A program made the position numbers and the translations under genes. Of a DNA stretch of 64,000 nt, positions 52,069-60,534 are shown piece by piece. A model generated the notes under the pieces. That model ran no database searches, was not told the origin of the DNA, and was given only the letters and a program-made list of their open reading frames with translations. The stretch spans positions 868,001 to 932,000 of the forward strand of contig CAVQJL010000008.1 of assembly GCA_963712815.1 (NCBI GenBank). Reading direction: 5' to 3'. Every line of letters starts with the position of its first letter. Positions within the stretch are counted from its first letter, which is position 1. This stretch comes from RPQJ01 sp963712815. Its GTDB lineage: Bacteria; Pseudomonadota; Gammaproteobacteria; Steroidobacterales; Steroidobacteraceae.

Positions 52069-53301
52069 ATGTGGCGCAGACACCTCGCGTGGATCGGATT
52101 GGCACTGGCCGGCGCCCTGGCGCTGGCCGGCTGCGCCACGCCGAGCGAGAGTACCCAGTCCTCGCCGCAGCCGCCGGCATCGTCCCCGCCGTCGGGCTCC
52201 CAGGGCAGCCCCGGATCGCCCGGCAGCCCGGGCAGTTCCAGCCCGTCCAGCAGCCCGTCCTCCAGCCCATCGTCGAGCCAGGGCTCCCCCGGCAGTCCGT
52301 CAGCGAGTCCCGGTGCGACGCCTTCGGCATCCGGCAGCCCCGCCGAAGGCTCAGGCGAGAGCGGCGGGGAACCCGCCCCCGAGCGCTGGCCGCAACCGCC
52401 TTCGGAGTCCGCGGGTGAAACCGGGCAAGCGCCCGACACCGCCGCCGGCCAGGGATCAGGCCAGCCGGCTGGCGGGTCGCCGGGAGAGGCCGGCGAGGCC
52501 TCGGGACAATCGCCGGGCGCCTCCTCGGGCCAGCCGGCTGGCGGGTCGCCGGGCGAAGCCGGCCAGACTTCAGGGCAACCGGGGGGGCAGGCTTCGCCGC
52601 ACGGCACGGGGTCTGCTCCCGGTGCACCGGGCGGCGCCAGTCCCTCGACCGGCACCCCGCAGGCCGGTTCCACCCCCGCCGGGTCGCGACCCGGCGGCCC
52701 GGAAGCAACCCAGGGATCCGCTGGCAGCACTGCCAGTGGCAATCCTTCCGGTTCCAGTGGCGGCAGCCCGGCGAGCCAGGGCGGCGGTAGCCCCGCTGGC
52801 GGGCCAGGCGGCGGACCCATGACGGCCGAGGACAAGCGTGCGCAGATCGATCGGCGCTTCGACGAAACCTTCGCGGTGTTCGACGAACGCATGCGAAAGG
52901 AGCAGGAGACGATCTCGCAGGAGCGCGCCGCGCGCGGCAGCGGCTCCGGTCCGGCCGGCGGCGCCGTGGAAGGCGAGGAAACCGGCGACGGGCAGGCGGG
53001 TGCGGGCGACGACGGCGAGGGGATGCCCGGCGAGGATCCCTACGGCGACGGCGACGGCGACGTCGGCGGGCGCGGCGAGTCCGCGGGCGAGCGCAGCGGC
53101 GAACCGGGCGGTGGCGGCGGTGTCGGTGGTGGCTCGGCCGGCGGCTCCGGTCCGAACACCGTGCCGGAAAACATCCCCGATGGCCGCGACGACGACATCG
53201 TCGCGCGGCAGCTGCGCGAGGCCGCCATGAAGGAAACGGATCCCGAGCTGCGGGAGCGCCTGTGGGAAGAGTATCGGCAGTACAAGCAGAGCACCCGGTG
53301 A
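52069..53301 (+). CDS. Gly/Ser/Pro-rich low-complexity lipoprotein
   Basis: A 410-aa protein. Signal peptide MWRRHLAWIGLALAGALALAGC gives lipid Cys22. Residues 23-250 are almost only Gly, Ser, Pro, Ala, Gln, Thr and Glu, with loose GSPGSPGSPG and SSPSSSPSSS runs and a repeated SGQPAGGSPGEAG block. A charged helix follows (251-290, MTAEDKRAQIDRRFDETFAVFDERM), then an acidic Gly-rich stretch, and a charged C-terminal helix (EAAMKETDPELRERLWEEYRQYKQ). This looks like a long flexible tether between membrane anchor and two short binding helices. ATG at 52069 has a GGAG site. The stop overlaps the next GTG (GTGA). Confidence 0.86.
   Translation: MWRRHLAWIGLALAGALALAGCATPSESTQSSPQPPASSPPSGSQGSPGSPGSPGSSSPSSSPSSSPSSSQGSPGSPSASPGATPSASGSPAEGSGESGGEPAPERWPQPPSESAGETGQAPDTAAGQGSGQPAGGSPGEAGEASGQSPGASSGQPAGGSPGEAGQTSGQPGGQASPHGTGSAPGAPGGASPSTGTPQAGSTPAGSRPGGPEATQGSAGSTASGNPSGSSGGSPASQGGGSPAGGPGGGPMTAEDKRAQIDRRFDETFAVFDERMRKEQETISQERAARGSGSGPAGGAVEGEETGDGQAGAGDDGEGMPGEDPYGDGDGDVGGRGESAGERSGEPGGGGGVGGGSAGGSGPNTVPENIPDGRDDDIVARQLREAAMKETDPELRERLWEEYRQYKQSTR
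52459..52553 (+). repeat. 26-nt exact direct repeat inside the low-complexity lipoprotein gene
   Basis: The 26 bases at 52459-52484 recur exactly at 52528-52553, 69 bases (23 codons) apart and in frame. They encode GQPAGGSPG. The spacing and frame show internal duplication of a repeat unit, a likely site of length variation by slippage or recombination. Confidence 0.75.
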
Positions 53302-54536
53302 AGCAGATCCCTTCGAGAACACGTGCCGCCACGGCGCTGATTGCGGCGCTGGTCGCGCTCGGTCCGCTCGGCGGCTGCGTGGTGCAGGACCAGCGGCCGA
53401 TGGTGCGCATCGCCGCCGAGAAGGCGACCGTCGAGGTGGCCGAGGACGAGCTGCTCGACGTCGGAGTGCGCCTGTTCGACCCGAACGTACCGGAGGACGA
53501 GAAAGAGCAGGAGAAGCAGCGCATCTTCCCGGAAGTTCGCAACGCCGAGTCACGCTACATCCCGGTGCTGATCCGCGACACGCTCGAGGGCACGGGCCAG
53601 TGGGGCCAGGTGCGCGTGCTGCCGCGCGACGGCACCGGCATGGAAGTGTTCGTGGACGGCCGCATCCTCGAGTCCGACGGTCGGGAGATCGAGCTCGAGA
53701 TCGTCGTCACCGACGCCGCGGGGCGTACGTGGCTGCGCAAGACCTACGAGGGCGAGGCCGACACGCGCGCCTACAAGGACGTCATCTCGAAGCCGCGCGA
53801 TCCGTTCGAGAACGTCTACAACACCTTCGCCAACGACCTGCTCGCGGCACGGCGCGCGCTTACCGTCGAGCAGCGCCAGCAATTGCGCCGCGTCGCGGAC
53901 ATGCGTTTCGCCGCGGATCTCGCCCCGTACGCGTTCGGCGGATATCTCGCGCAGGACCGCAAGGGCGTCTACACGGTGACGCGCCTGCCCGCCGAGGACG
54001 ACCCGGTGGTGCAGAGCATGCAGCGCGTGCGTGAGCGCGACTACGCCCTCGTGGACACGCTCAACGAGTACTACGCGAACTTCGGCGGCAGCATGGCCGA
54101 GCCCTACACCAACTGGCGCAAGTACAACCACGAGGAACTCGAGGCCGAGACGCAGGCGAAGCGCGAGGCGCTCACCCGCCAGGTGCTCGGCGCCGTGGCC
54201 GTGGTGGGCGGCGTCATCGCCGGCCAGAACAGCAACAGCAGCGCCGGATCGGCCGCGGCCACGGCCGCGGTGATCGGCGGCGTCTACGCCTTCAAGAGCG
54301 GCTTCGACAAGCGCGCCGAGCTGAAGATCCACGCCGAGTCGCTCAAGCAGCTCGGCGACTCGTTCCAGTCCGAGGTGCAGCCCATGGTCGTGGACGTGGA
54401 GGGCCGCACGCTGCAGCTCAAGGGCTCGGCCGAGGAGCAGTACGCCGAGTGGCGGCACCTGCTGCGCGAGCTGTACGAGAGCGAGACCGGCCTGCCCGCC
54501 GCGACCAGCGTCGCGGCGCCTCCCGGCAGGCCCTGA
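53298..54536 (+). CDS. Predicted lipoprotein with glycine-rich hydrophobic segment
   Basis: A 412-aa protein from GTG 53298, overlapping the previous stop. Signal peptide ends LGPLGGC (lipid Cys27). The N-terminal domain (about 35-190) has beta-rich parts (YIPVLIRDTLEGTGQWGQVRVLPR; MEVFVDGRILESDGREIELEIVVTDAAGRTWL) reminiscent of lipoproteins that sense or bind in the periplasm. A helical part, then a Gly/Ala/Ser-rich hydrophobic segment (about 293-335, LGAVAVVGGVIAG ... AAVIGGVYAFKSGF) resembling glycine-zipper sequences follow. No named family. It ends seven bases before the kinase gene. Confidence 0.85.
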   Translation: MKQIPSRTRAATALIAALVALGPLGGCVVQDQRPMVRIAAEKATVEVAEDELLDVGVRLFDPNVPEDEKEQEKQRIFPEVRNAESRYIPVLIRDTLEGTGQWGQVRVLPRDGTGMEVFVDGRILESDGREIELEIVVTDAAGRTWLRKTYEGEADTRAYKDVISKPRDPFENVYNTFANDLLAARRALTVEQRQQLRRVADMRFAADLAPYAFGGYLAQDRKGVYTVTRLPAEDDPVVQSMQRVRERDYALVDTLNEYYANFGGSMAEPYTNWRKYNHEELEAETQAKREALTRQVLGAVAVVGGVIAGQNSNSSAGSAAATAAVIGGVYAFKSGFDKRAELKIHAESLKQLGDSFQSEVQPMVVDVEGRTLQLKGSAEEQYAEWRHLLRELYESETGLPAATSVAAPPGRP

Positions 54537-54542
54537 GTCGCG

Positions 54543-56879
54543 ATGGAAACCGGCCGCATGCTCGAGAGCGGGCAGATTCTGGCTGCGCGGTACGGACTGC
54601 TGCGCAAGCTCGGCGAAGGCCGCGCGTCGCAGGTCTGGCAGGCGCGCGACCGCACGGCGGGCGCGGACTGCGTGCTCAAGGTGCTGACCGACGCGTCGCC
54701 GGACGCGCGCGAGCAGTTCCTGCGCGCGGCGCGCCTGCAGCAGGAGATGTACCACCCGAACCTGCAGCGCTGCGAGTCCGTGCACGACGGCGAGCCGCCG
54801 TTCGTCGTGTTCGCCGAACTCGCGAGCAGCGACCTCACGGGACTGCGCGGGCGTCCGTGGCAGTCGCTGCTGCCGGTGCTGGCCGGCGTCGCCGAGGGAC
54901 TCGCCGCGTTGCACGCGCGCGGACTCGTGCATCGCGACCTCAAGCCCGCCAACGTGCTGGTAAGCGCCGACGGCGCGCCACTGATCGCGGACTTCGGCCT
55001 GGCCGCCCCGGCGGGCGACGAGCAGGCGCCCCGCGGCGGGTCGCCGTTCTCGATGAGCCCGCAGCAACTCGCCGGCGCGCCGCCCGCGCCGGCGGACGAC
55101 GCGTATGCCTTCGGCGTGCTGGCCTATGAGCTGCTCACGGGCTACCCGCCGTTCTATCCGGATCCGCAACCCGGGCGCGTGCGCGACGAGCCGCCGGCGC
55201 CTGTGGCCGCGCGTTTCGGTGTTCCCGATGCGCTCGAGGAGCTGGTGCGGCGTTGCCTCGCGAAGACGCCAGCCGAGCGTCCGCGCGACCTCGGCGCCGT
55301 GGCTGCGACGCTGCGCGAACTGACCGCCGTGCCCGAGGAGTCCGCGGCCCGATCGGAGCGAGCCCAGGTCGCGTTGCGTCCGCCGGTCGCGACGGAACCG
55401 GCAATCGCGCCCCAGTGGCAGCGCACGGCCGCGGCCGGTCCGACGCCTAGGCAACTGCGCTCGGAGGGGTTCCGGCGCGGGCTCGTGGCGGCGACCTTCG
55501 TGGTCCTGCTGCTCGGGGCCGGGTTCGTGTTCTTCCTGCTGCCGCGCTGGGTTGAGCGCGGCGCCGGGACGCCCGCGACGGCGGCACCGCCCGCCGTGCC
55601 GGTCGAACCGGCGCCCGCGCCGGCCGAGCCGCAGAAGGATCTCGAACGCCTCGCGGAGGCCAAGCGTGAATTCGAGGAGCTGCGTCCCGGTGTCGTGCAG
55701 CGCCTCGAGGCGCTCGAGGCCAGCGCGGCCGGCGTGTGGGGCGGCGAGGGCTTCGCGCGTGGCAAGCGCGCGCTCACCGAGGCGGACGCCGCCTTCGGCC
55801 GGCGTGAGCACGACGCAGCGCTCGCGAGCCTGCGTGCGGCGGAAGCCGACCTCGTCGCCACGGAAAAGCTCGCGGCGGAGCAGTTGCGCGCGGCACTTTC
55901 GGCCGGAGCCGCGGCGCTGGAGAAGGGTGACGCGGCTGCGGCGCGCGCGCAGTTCGAACGGGCCCTGCAGATCGAGCCCGCGAACGCCGTCGCGCAGCGC
56001 GGCCTCGAACGCTCGGGCACCATCGGCGAGGTGACGGCGCTGCTGGCCGAGGCGCGGACGGCCGAGGAGCGTGGCGAGGGCCCGATCGCCGAAGCGGCCT
56101 ACCGCAAGGCGCTGGCGCTCGACCGCGACACGCGCGCGGCCCGCGACGGCCTCGCGCGCCTGCAGGCACAGGCCGGCAGTGCCGCGTTCGCCGCCGCCAT
56201 GTCGCAGGGACTCGACGCGCTCGCCCGGCGCGACTACGCAGCCGCCCGCGCGGCCTTCGAGCGCGCGGGCAGGATCCGGCCCGGCGCACCCGAAGTCGCC
56301 GAGGGCCTCGCCCAGGTCGAGCGCGCCGTCGCCGACCGCACGCTCGCCGCGCACGTCGAGGCGGCGCAGAAGGCCGAACGCGACGAGCGCTGGGCAGAGG
56401 CGCTCGCCGAGTACCGCAAGGCGCTCGCCATCGACCGCAACCTCGCGCTCGCCCGGCAAGGCATGGAGCGCGCCGAGCCGCGCGCGATGCTCGACGCCGA
56501 GCTCAAGGCCTACCTTGATCGGCCCGAGCGACTGTTCTCGCCCGACGTGCGCGCCGCGGCGCGCACCGCAATCGCTCGCGCCCGCGGCTTCGGCGAGCCC
56601 GGGCCGGCCCTCAACCGGCAGATCGCGGCCGTGGAGGAGCTCATCACCGCCGCGGAGACGCCGCAGCGCGTCGCGCTCAGCTCCGACAACCAGACCGACG
56701 TCACGGTGTACCGGGTGGGCCGCATCGGCACCTTCGAGCGCAAGGAGCTCGAGCTGCTGCCGGGCCGCTACACCGTGGTCGGAATGCGCGCGGGCTTCCG
56801 CGACGTGCGCCGCGAACTCAACCTGGTGCCGGGCCGCGAGGCCCCGACGATCGTCATCCGCTGCGAGGAGCCAATCTGA
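54543..56879 (+). CDS. Transmembrane Ser/Thr protein kinase with large periplasmic repeat domain
   Basis: A 778-aa Hanks-type kinase. Gly loop LGEGRASQV, Lys46 (CVLKVL), HRDLKPANVL (H130-D132) and DFGLAAP (D150-G152) are intact; APE is replaced by SPQ (172-174). One helix (about 313-333) splits the cytoplasmic kinase from a periplasmic C-terminal part (340-778). That part contains heptad-rich and TPR-like repeats (ARAQFERALQIEPANAVAQRGLER; EAAYRKALALDRDTRAARDGLARL; ALAEYRKALAIDRNLALARQGMER) and a final beta domain with NQTDVTVYRVGRIGTFERKELELLPGRYTVVGMRAGFRDV, PEGA-like. Probably phosphorylates partners read by the FHA proteins in this cluster. No PP2C phosphatase is in view. Confidence 0.93.
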   Translation: METGRMLESGQILAARYGLLRKLGEGRASQVWQARDRTAGADCVLKVLTDASPDAREQFLRAARLQQEMYHPNLQRCESVHDGEPPFVVFAELASSDLTGLRGRPWQSLLPVLAGVAEGLAALHARGLVHRDLKPANVLVSADGAPLIADFGLAAPAGDEQAPRGGSPFSMSPQQLAGAPPAPADDAYAFGVLAYELLTGYPPFYPDPQPGRVRDEPPAPVAARFGVPDALEELVRRCLAKTPAERPRDLGAVAATLRELTAVPEESAARSERAQVALRPPVATEPAIAPQWQRTAAAGPTPRQLRSEGFRRGLVAATFVVLLLGAGFVFFLLPRWVERGAGTPATAAPPAVPVEPAPAPAEPQKDLERLAEAKREFEELRPGVVQRLEALEASAAGVWGGEGFARGKRALTEADAAFGRREHDAALASLRAAEADLVATEKLAAEQLRAALSAGAAALEKGDAAAARAQFERALQIEPANAVAQRGLERSGTIGEVTALLAEARTAEERGEGPIAEAAYRKALALDRDTRAARDGLARLQAQAGSAAFAAAMSQGLDALARRDYAAARAAFERAGRIRPGAPEVAEGLAQVERAVADRTLAAHVEAAQKAERDERWAEALAEYRKALAIDRNLALARQGMERAEPRAMLDAELKAYLDRPERLFSPDVRAAARTAIARARGFGEPGPALNRQIAAVEELITAAETPQRVALSSDNQTDVTVYRVGRIGTFERKELELLPGRYTVVGMRAGFRDVRRELNLVPGREAPTIVIRCEEPI

Positions 56880-59365
56880 GCGCGATCCTCATCCTGCGCG
56901 AGCCCCTGGGCGAGCGGGTGCTCGGACCCGGTGACTTCCCGCTGTCGCTCGGCGGCGCCGGAGCGGACGTGGTGCTGCCGTCGGCCGGCGGCACGCTGGC
57001 TTGGATCGGGTTGCACGACGGCCAGCTGTTCGTGCAGCCGGCCGACGAGGCGGGCACGGTGCTGCACAACGGCACGCCCATCGCGGGCTCGACGTGGCTG
57101 CGCAGCGGCGACGTGCTCGACGGCGGTGGCGGCCGGCTCAAGCTCAGGCTCGAGGAAGGCCGGCGCGTGCTCGAGGTGGTCGCCGGCGCCGCCGGCAACT
57201 CGACCGCGCCGCCGGCTGCGGAGACGGCGGCGACCGTGGGCGGCCTGGCCGCGGCCGAGGACGAGCGCATCGAGCCCGTGGCGTTTCGCCGGCCCGATGC
57301 CGGGCGCGCGCCGCCGCCACCGGCCGTGCCCTGGCGTCGCCTTGCGCTCGGCGCCGCGCTCGCGCTGCTGCTTGCGATCGCGGCGGTCATCTTCACGTCC
57401 GTGCCCGTGCAGGTCGAGATCGCCCCGCAGCCCGCGCGCGTGGCGTTCGAGGGCGGCTGGGGCGGGCTGCGCTTCGGCACCAGTCACCTGCTGCGGCCGG
57501 GCTCGTACACGCTCGTCGCCGAACGCGAGGGCTACGTGCCGCTCGGCGTGCCCGTCGAGATCACCGCCGACCGCAACCAGCGGCTCAGCTTCACGCTCGA
57601 GCCGTTGCCGGGTCGTCTCGAGATCGTGCTGCCGGTCCCCGGTCGCGTCAGCATCGACGGTCGCCCGGCCGGTGACGCACCGGGGCCGTTCGAGCTGGCG
57701 GCCGGGCGTCACACCGTGACCATCGACACCGAGCGCTACCTCGAAGCCACGGTCGAGGTGGAAGTGGAGGGCCTCGGCCGGTTGCAGAAGCTCGAGCCCG
57801 AGCTCACCCCCGGCTGGGCCGAGGTCGCGATCGCCTCCGAACCCGCCGGCGCGGAAGTGCGCGTCGGCGACGAGGTGCGCGGGCAGACGCCGCTCGAGCT
57901 CGAGCTCATGGCCGGCTCGCACCGCGTCGAGCTGCGGCTCGGCGGGTTCAAGCCCTGGGTGAGCGACGTGCAGGTGCAGGCGAACGAGCCGCTCACGCTC
58001 GGGCCCGTGCGCCTCGGGCTGCCGGACGGACGGCTGGCGGTGAGGAGCGCGCCGGCCGGGGCCAACGTCACCGTCGGCGGCGCCTATCGCGGGCGCACGC
58101 CGCTCGAGATCGACGTCCGCCCCGACGTCGAGCAGGCGGTCGCGGTGCTGCGCGAGGGCTACGAGCCGGCGCGCCGCGACGTGAGCGTCGCACCGGGGGG
58201 CCGCGAGGTGGTCGAGTTCAAGCTCGTGCCGATCCTCGGCGAGGTGACAGTGCGTGCGACGCCCGCGGATGCGCAGCTCTTTGTGGACGGCGTGGCAATG
58301 GGCGCGGCGGGTAGGACGCTGCAGCTGCCGGCGACCGCGCACGTGCTCGAGGTTCGCAAGCCGGGCTACGCGACCCACCGCGCGACCGTCACGCCGCGAC
58401 CCGGCCTGCCGCAGAGCCTCGAGGTGACCTTGCGCGAGGGCGCGGCGCCGGAGCCGGCCACCGCGGCCGTCGCGGCGGCGCGGGCGCAAGGCGACGCCGA
58501 GGGTAGCGTCCCCTCCGCCGCACCGGCCGCCGCCGGACCGCTTGCGTCGCTCGTCCGCAGCAAGGCGGGCCAGGAACTCAAGCTCGTGCCCGCCGGCGAG
58601 TTCACCATGGGCAGCCCGCGGCGCGAGGCCGGTCGCCGCGCCAACGAGGCGCAGCGCGCGGTGAAGCTCGAGCGCCGCTTCTATCTGGCGCTGCGCGAGA
58701 TCACCAACGCCGAGTTCCGCCAGTTCCGGCCGTCGCATCGCTCGGGCTTCGTGCTGCAGCAGACGCTCGACCTCGACCGCCAGCCCGTCGTCGGCGTGAG
58801 CTGGCAGGACGCCGCGGCCTACTGCAACTGGCTGAGCGCCCAGGACGGCCTCGAGCCTGCCTACGCCGAGCAGGGCGGCCGGCTCGTGCCGGTGCAACCG
58901 GCAACCACCGGCTACCGGCTGCCGACCGAGGCCGAGTGGGAGTGGTCCGCGCGCTGGACGGGCGGCGCGCTGCGCAAGTACCCGTGGGGTGATGCATTGC
59001 CCGTCCCGCCCGGCGCGGGCAATTTCGCCGACCGGCGGGCACAGCCGCTGGTGGCGCAGGTGCTCGCGGACCTCGACGACGGGTTCGCCGCGACGGCGCC
59101 GGTCGGCAGCTTCGCGCCCGGTCCGCTCGGTTTCTTCGACCTCGGGGGCAACGTCGCCGAGTGGACCCACGACCTCTACACTGTCCAGCCGGCAGCGAGC
59201 GCAGCGGCGGTGGATCCGGCCGCGGCCGGCGCCGGCGCGCTGCGGGTCATTCGAGGCTCGAGCTGGCAGCACTCCGGGGTGACGGAGCTCCGATTGGCTT
59301 TCCGCGACTACGGGGACGGCAAACGCAATGACCTCGGCTTCCGCATCGCGCGTTACGCGCAGTAG
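56876..59365 (+). CDS. Degenerate FHA - TM - PEGA repeats - FGE-fold protein (probable CTG start)
   Basis: An 829-aa protein from CTG 56876. That codon overlaps the kinase stop (CTGA) and has AGGAG five bases before it. GTG 56918 (815 aa) would cut the first FHA strand. An FHA-like domain (about 2-100) keeps LHNGTPI but not SRxH. One helix lies at about 155-176. PEGA-type repeats follow to about 520 (PAGAEVRVGDEVRGQTPLELE, PAGANVTVGGAYRGRTPLEID). The C-terminal SUMF/FGE domain (about 558-829; VPAGEFTMGSPRRE, YRLPTEAEWEWSAR, LGGNVAEW, RGSSWQHSG, LGFRIAR) lacks the catalytic cysteines of formylglycine-generating enzymes, so it is likely a binding module in the periplasm. Confidence 0.85.
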   Translation: MSAILILREPLGERVLGPGDFPLSLGGAGADVVLPSAGGTLAWIGLHDGQLFVQPADEAGTVLHNGTPIAGSTWLRSGDVLDGGGGRLKLRLEEGRRVLEVVAGAAGNSTAPPAAETAATVGGLAAAEDERIEPVAFRRPDAGRAPPPPAVPWRRLALGAALALLLAIAAVIFTSVPVQVEIAPQPARVAFEGGWGGLRFGTSHLLRPGSYTLVAEREGYVPLGVPVEITADRNQRLSFTLEPLPGRLEIVLPVPGRVSIDGRPAGDAPGPFELAAGRHTVTIDTERYLEATVEVEVEGLGRLQKLEPELTPGWAEVAIASEPAGAEVRVGDEVRGQTPLELELMAGSHRVELRLGGFKPWVSDVQVQANEPLTLGPVRLGLPDGRLAVRSAPAGANVTVGGAYRGRTPLEIDVRPDVEQAVAVLREGYEPARRDVSVAPGGREVVEFKLVPILGEVTVRATPADAQLFVDGVAMGAAGRTLQLPATAHVLEVRKPGYATHRATVTPRPGLPQSLEVTLREGAAPEPATAAVAAARAQGDAEGSVPSAAPAAAGPLASLVRSKAGQELKLVPAGEFTMGSPRREAGRRANEAQRAVKLERRFYLALREITNAEFRQFRPSHRSGFVLQQTLDLDRQPVVGVSWQDAAAYCNWLSAQDGLEPAYAEQGGRLVPVQPATTGYRLPTEAEWEWSARWTGGALRKYPWGDALPVPPGAGNFADRRAQPLVAQVLADLDDGFAATAPVGSFAPGPLGFFDLGGNVAEWTHDLYTVQPAASAAAVDPAAAGAGALRVIRGSSWQHSGVTELRLAFRDYGDGKRNDLGFRIARYAQ

Positions 59366-59705
59366 CCGCAGCCTGCGGATCGCCGTCGCGATGTTCGCGG
59401 GCGTGCTCGCGGTCGTGACCGTGCTGCGCGCGCAGGAGACGCCGCCCGTGCGCGAGGCGCCGCAGGAGGCACCGGCCGGCGAGCCCCTGCCCGAAGACGC
59501 GACCCCGGCAGAGACCGGGCCGGGTGCATCAGCGGCCGCCGGGGCTGAGGATTCTGACGCGGCCGGCGCACAGCCGGCACAGGCCGCGGGGCCGACGAAC
59601 GCACCCCCGGACCCGGCGCGGCCCGTCGGCCCGACGCCGGGCCGCTTCGAACCCACCGAGAAGGTGCGCGCCGACTTCGACGTCGCCTTCCCCATCGACA
59701 TCTGA
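59328..59705 (+). CDS. Small exported Ala/Pro-rich protein
   Basis: A 125-aa protein whose ATG lies 38 bases inside the preceding gene. SSRSLRIAVAMFAGVLAVVTVLRAQE is a signal peptide or N-terminal anchor (cleavage after LRA plausible). The rest is Pro/Ala/Glu-rich and disordered (about 36-105), ending in the more conserved-looking tail GRFEPTEKVRADFDVAFPIDI. No family recognised. It lies 16 bases before the proton-channel gene, so it probably acts with that complex; this is inference. Confidence 0.78.
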   Translation: MTSASASRVTRSSRSLRIAVAMFAGVLAVVTVLRAQETPPVREAPQEAPAGEPLPEDATPAETGPGASAAAGAEDSDAAGAQPAQAAGPTNAPPDPARPVGPTPGRFEPTEKVRADFDVAFPIDI

Positions 59706-59721
59706 GCCGGAGAACTGCGGC

Positions 59722-60528
59722 ATGGCCCGATTCAAGTCCCGCGCGCCGAACGAGCTGGTGTACAGCCTGTTCGCGTTCATCATCGTCGCCATCGCCGTGC
59801 ACGCCGCGTTCGTGACGGTGATCCGGCCGAAGGCGACGGCGATCCTCGCCGAGCAGCGCGTCGCCATGCAGAAGGATCCGAACTTCGTCGCGCAGCGCTC
59901 GGTGTACGTCGTCATCAAGGACTGGGAGCAGGAGTCCGCCATCATCCTCGCGCTGTGGGCGATCGCGGTGATCGGCTACAAGGCCTGGCAGACGCACCGC
60001 GAGCGCCAGCTGCTCGAGCGCAGCCTGGTCGAGGTGCCCGAGGGCATGCGCATCCTGCCGGAGGACATCCGCGAGCACGCGCGGCTGCTCGAGTCGCTGC
60101 CGCCCGCGGAGGCGCAGCGGCTGCTGCCGCGGGCGCTGCTGGTGTCGCTGTACCGCTTCGGCGCCACGCGCAACGTGCAGGACGTCTCGGAGGCGGCGCG
60201 CGGCGTCTGCGAGGCGGAGGCCGACCGGCTCGACTCGGAGCTGTCGATGCTGCGCTACGTCGCCTGGGCGATCCCGGCGATCGGCTTCATCGGCACCGTG
60301 CGCGGCATCGGCGACGCGCTCGGGGAGGCCCACAAGGCCGTGTCGGGCGACGTGTCGGGCGTCACCGCGGGCCTCGGCGTCGCGTTCAACTCGACCCTGA
60401 TCGCGCTGCTCATCAGCATCGTGATCATGTTCCTGCTGCACCAGCTGCAGCTCGCGCAGGAGCGGCTGGTGCTCGACAGCGAGACCTACCTCGACCAGTA
60501 CCTGATCCGCCACATGCAGGTGCGCTGA
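59722..60528 (+). CDS. MotA/TolQ/ExbB-family proton-channel subunit
   Basis: A 268-aa inner-membrane protein. Predicted helices are at 12-33, 72-86, 178-196 and 219-240. The family signature lies in AIGFIGTVRGIGDALGEAHKA ... GVTAGLGVAFNSTLIALLISI. Thr192 (GTVRG) and Thr225 (NSTLIA) sit where ExbB/TolQ channel threonines are. The cytoplasmic region 87-177 is helical and charged. The extra N-terminal helix pair differs from plain TolQ. In known systems a pentamer surrounds a dimer of ExbD/TolR/MotB. None of these is encoded here, but two VWA proteins with similar N-termini are, immediately downstream. Confidence 0.92.
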   Translation: MARFKSRAPNELVYSLFAFIIVAIAVHAAFVTVIRPKATAILAEQRVAMQKDPNFVAQRSVYVVIKDWEQESAIILALWAIAVIGYKAWQTHRERQLLERSLVEVPEGMRILPEDIREHARLLESLPPAEAQRLLPRALLVSLYRFGATRNVQDVSEAARGVCEAEADRLDSELSMLRYVAWAIPAIGFIGTVRGIGDALGEAHKAVSGDVSGVTAGLGVAFNSTLIALLISIVIMFLLHQLQLAQERLVLDSETYLDQYLIRHMQVR

Positions 60529-60534
60529 CCCCCG

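Noticed and set aside
52140..52810. Repeat-rich stretch as a possible CRISPR or minisatellite
   Set aside because: The repeats are irregular, in frame and code for a Gly/Ser/Pro sequence behind a lipoprotein signal; there are no regular spacers.
50804..53542. 912-codon minus-strand frame opposite the lipoprotein genes
   Set aside because: The opposite plus-strand genes have signal peptides, overlapping starts and stops, and ribosome sites. The antisense frame has none of these and consists of Arg/Ala/Pro runs from GC-rich repeats.
58548..59365. Active formylglycine-generating enzyme
   Set aside because: The catalytic cysteine region has none, and no sulfatase partner with a CxPxR motif is encoded in the window.
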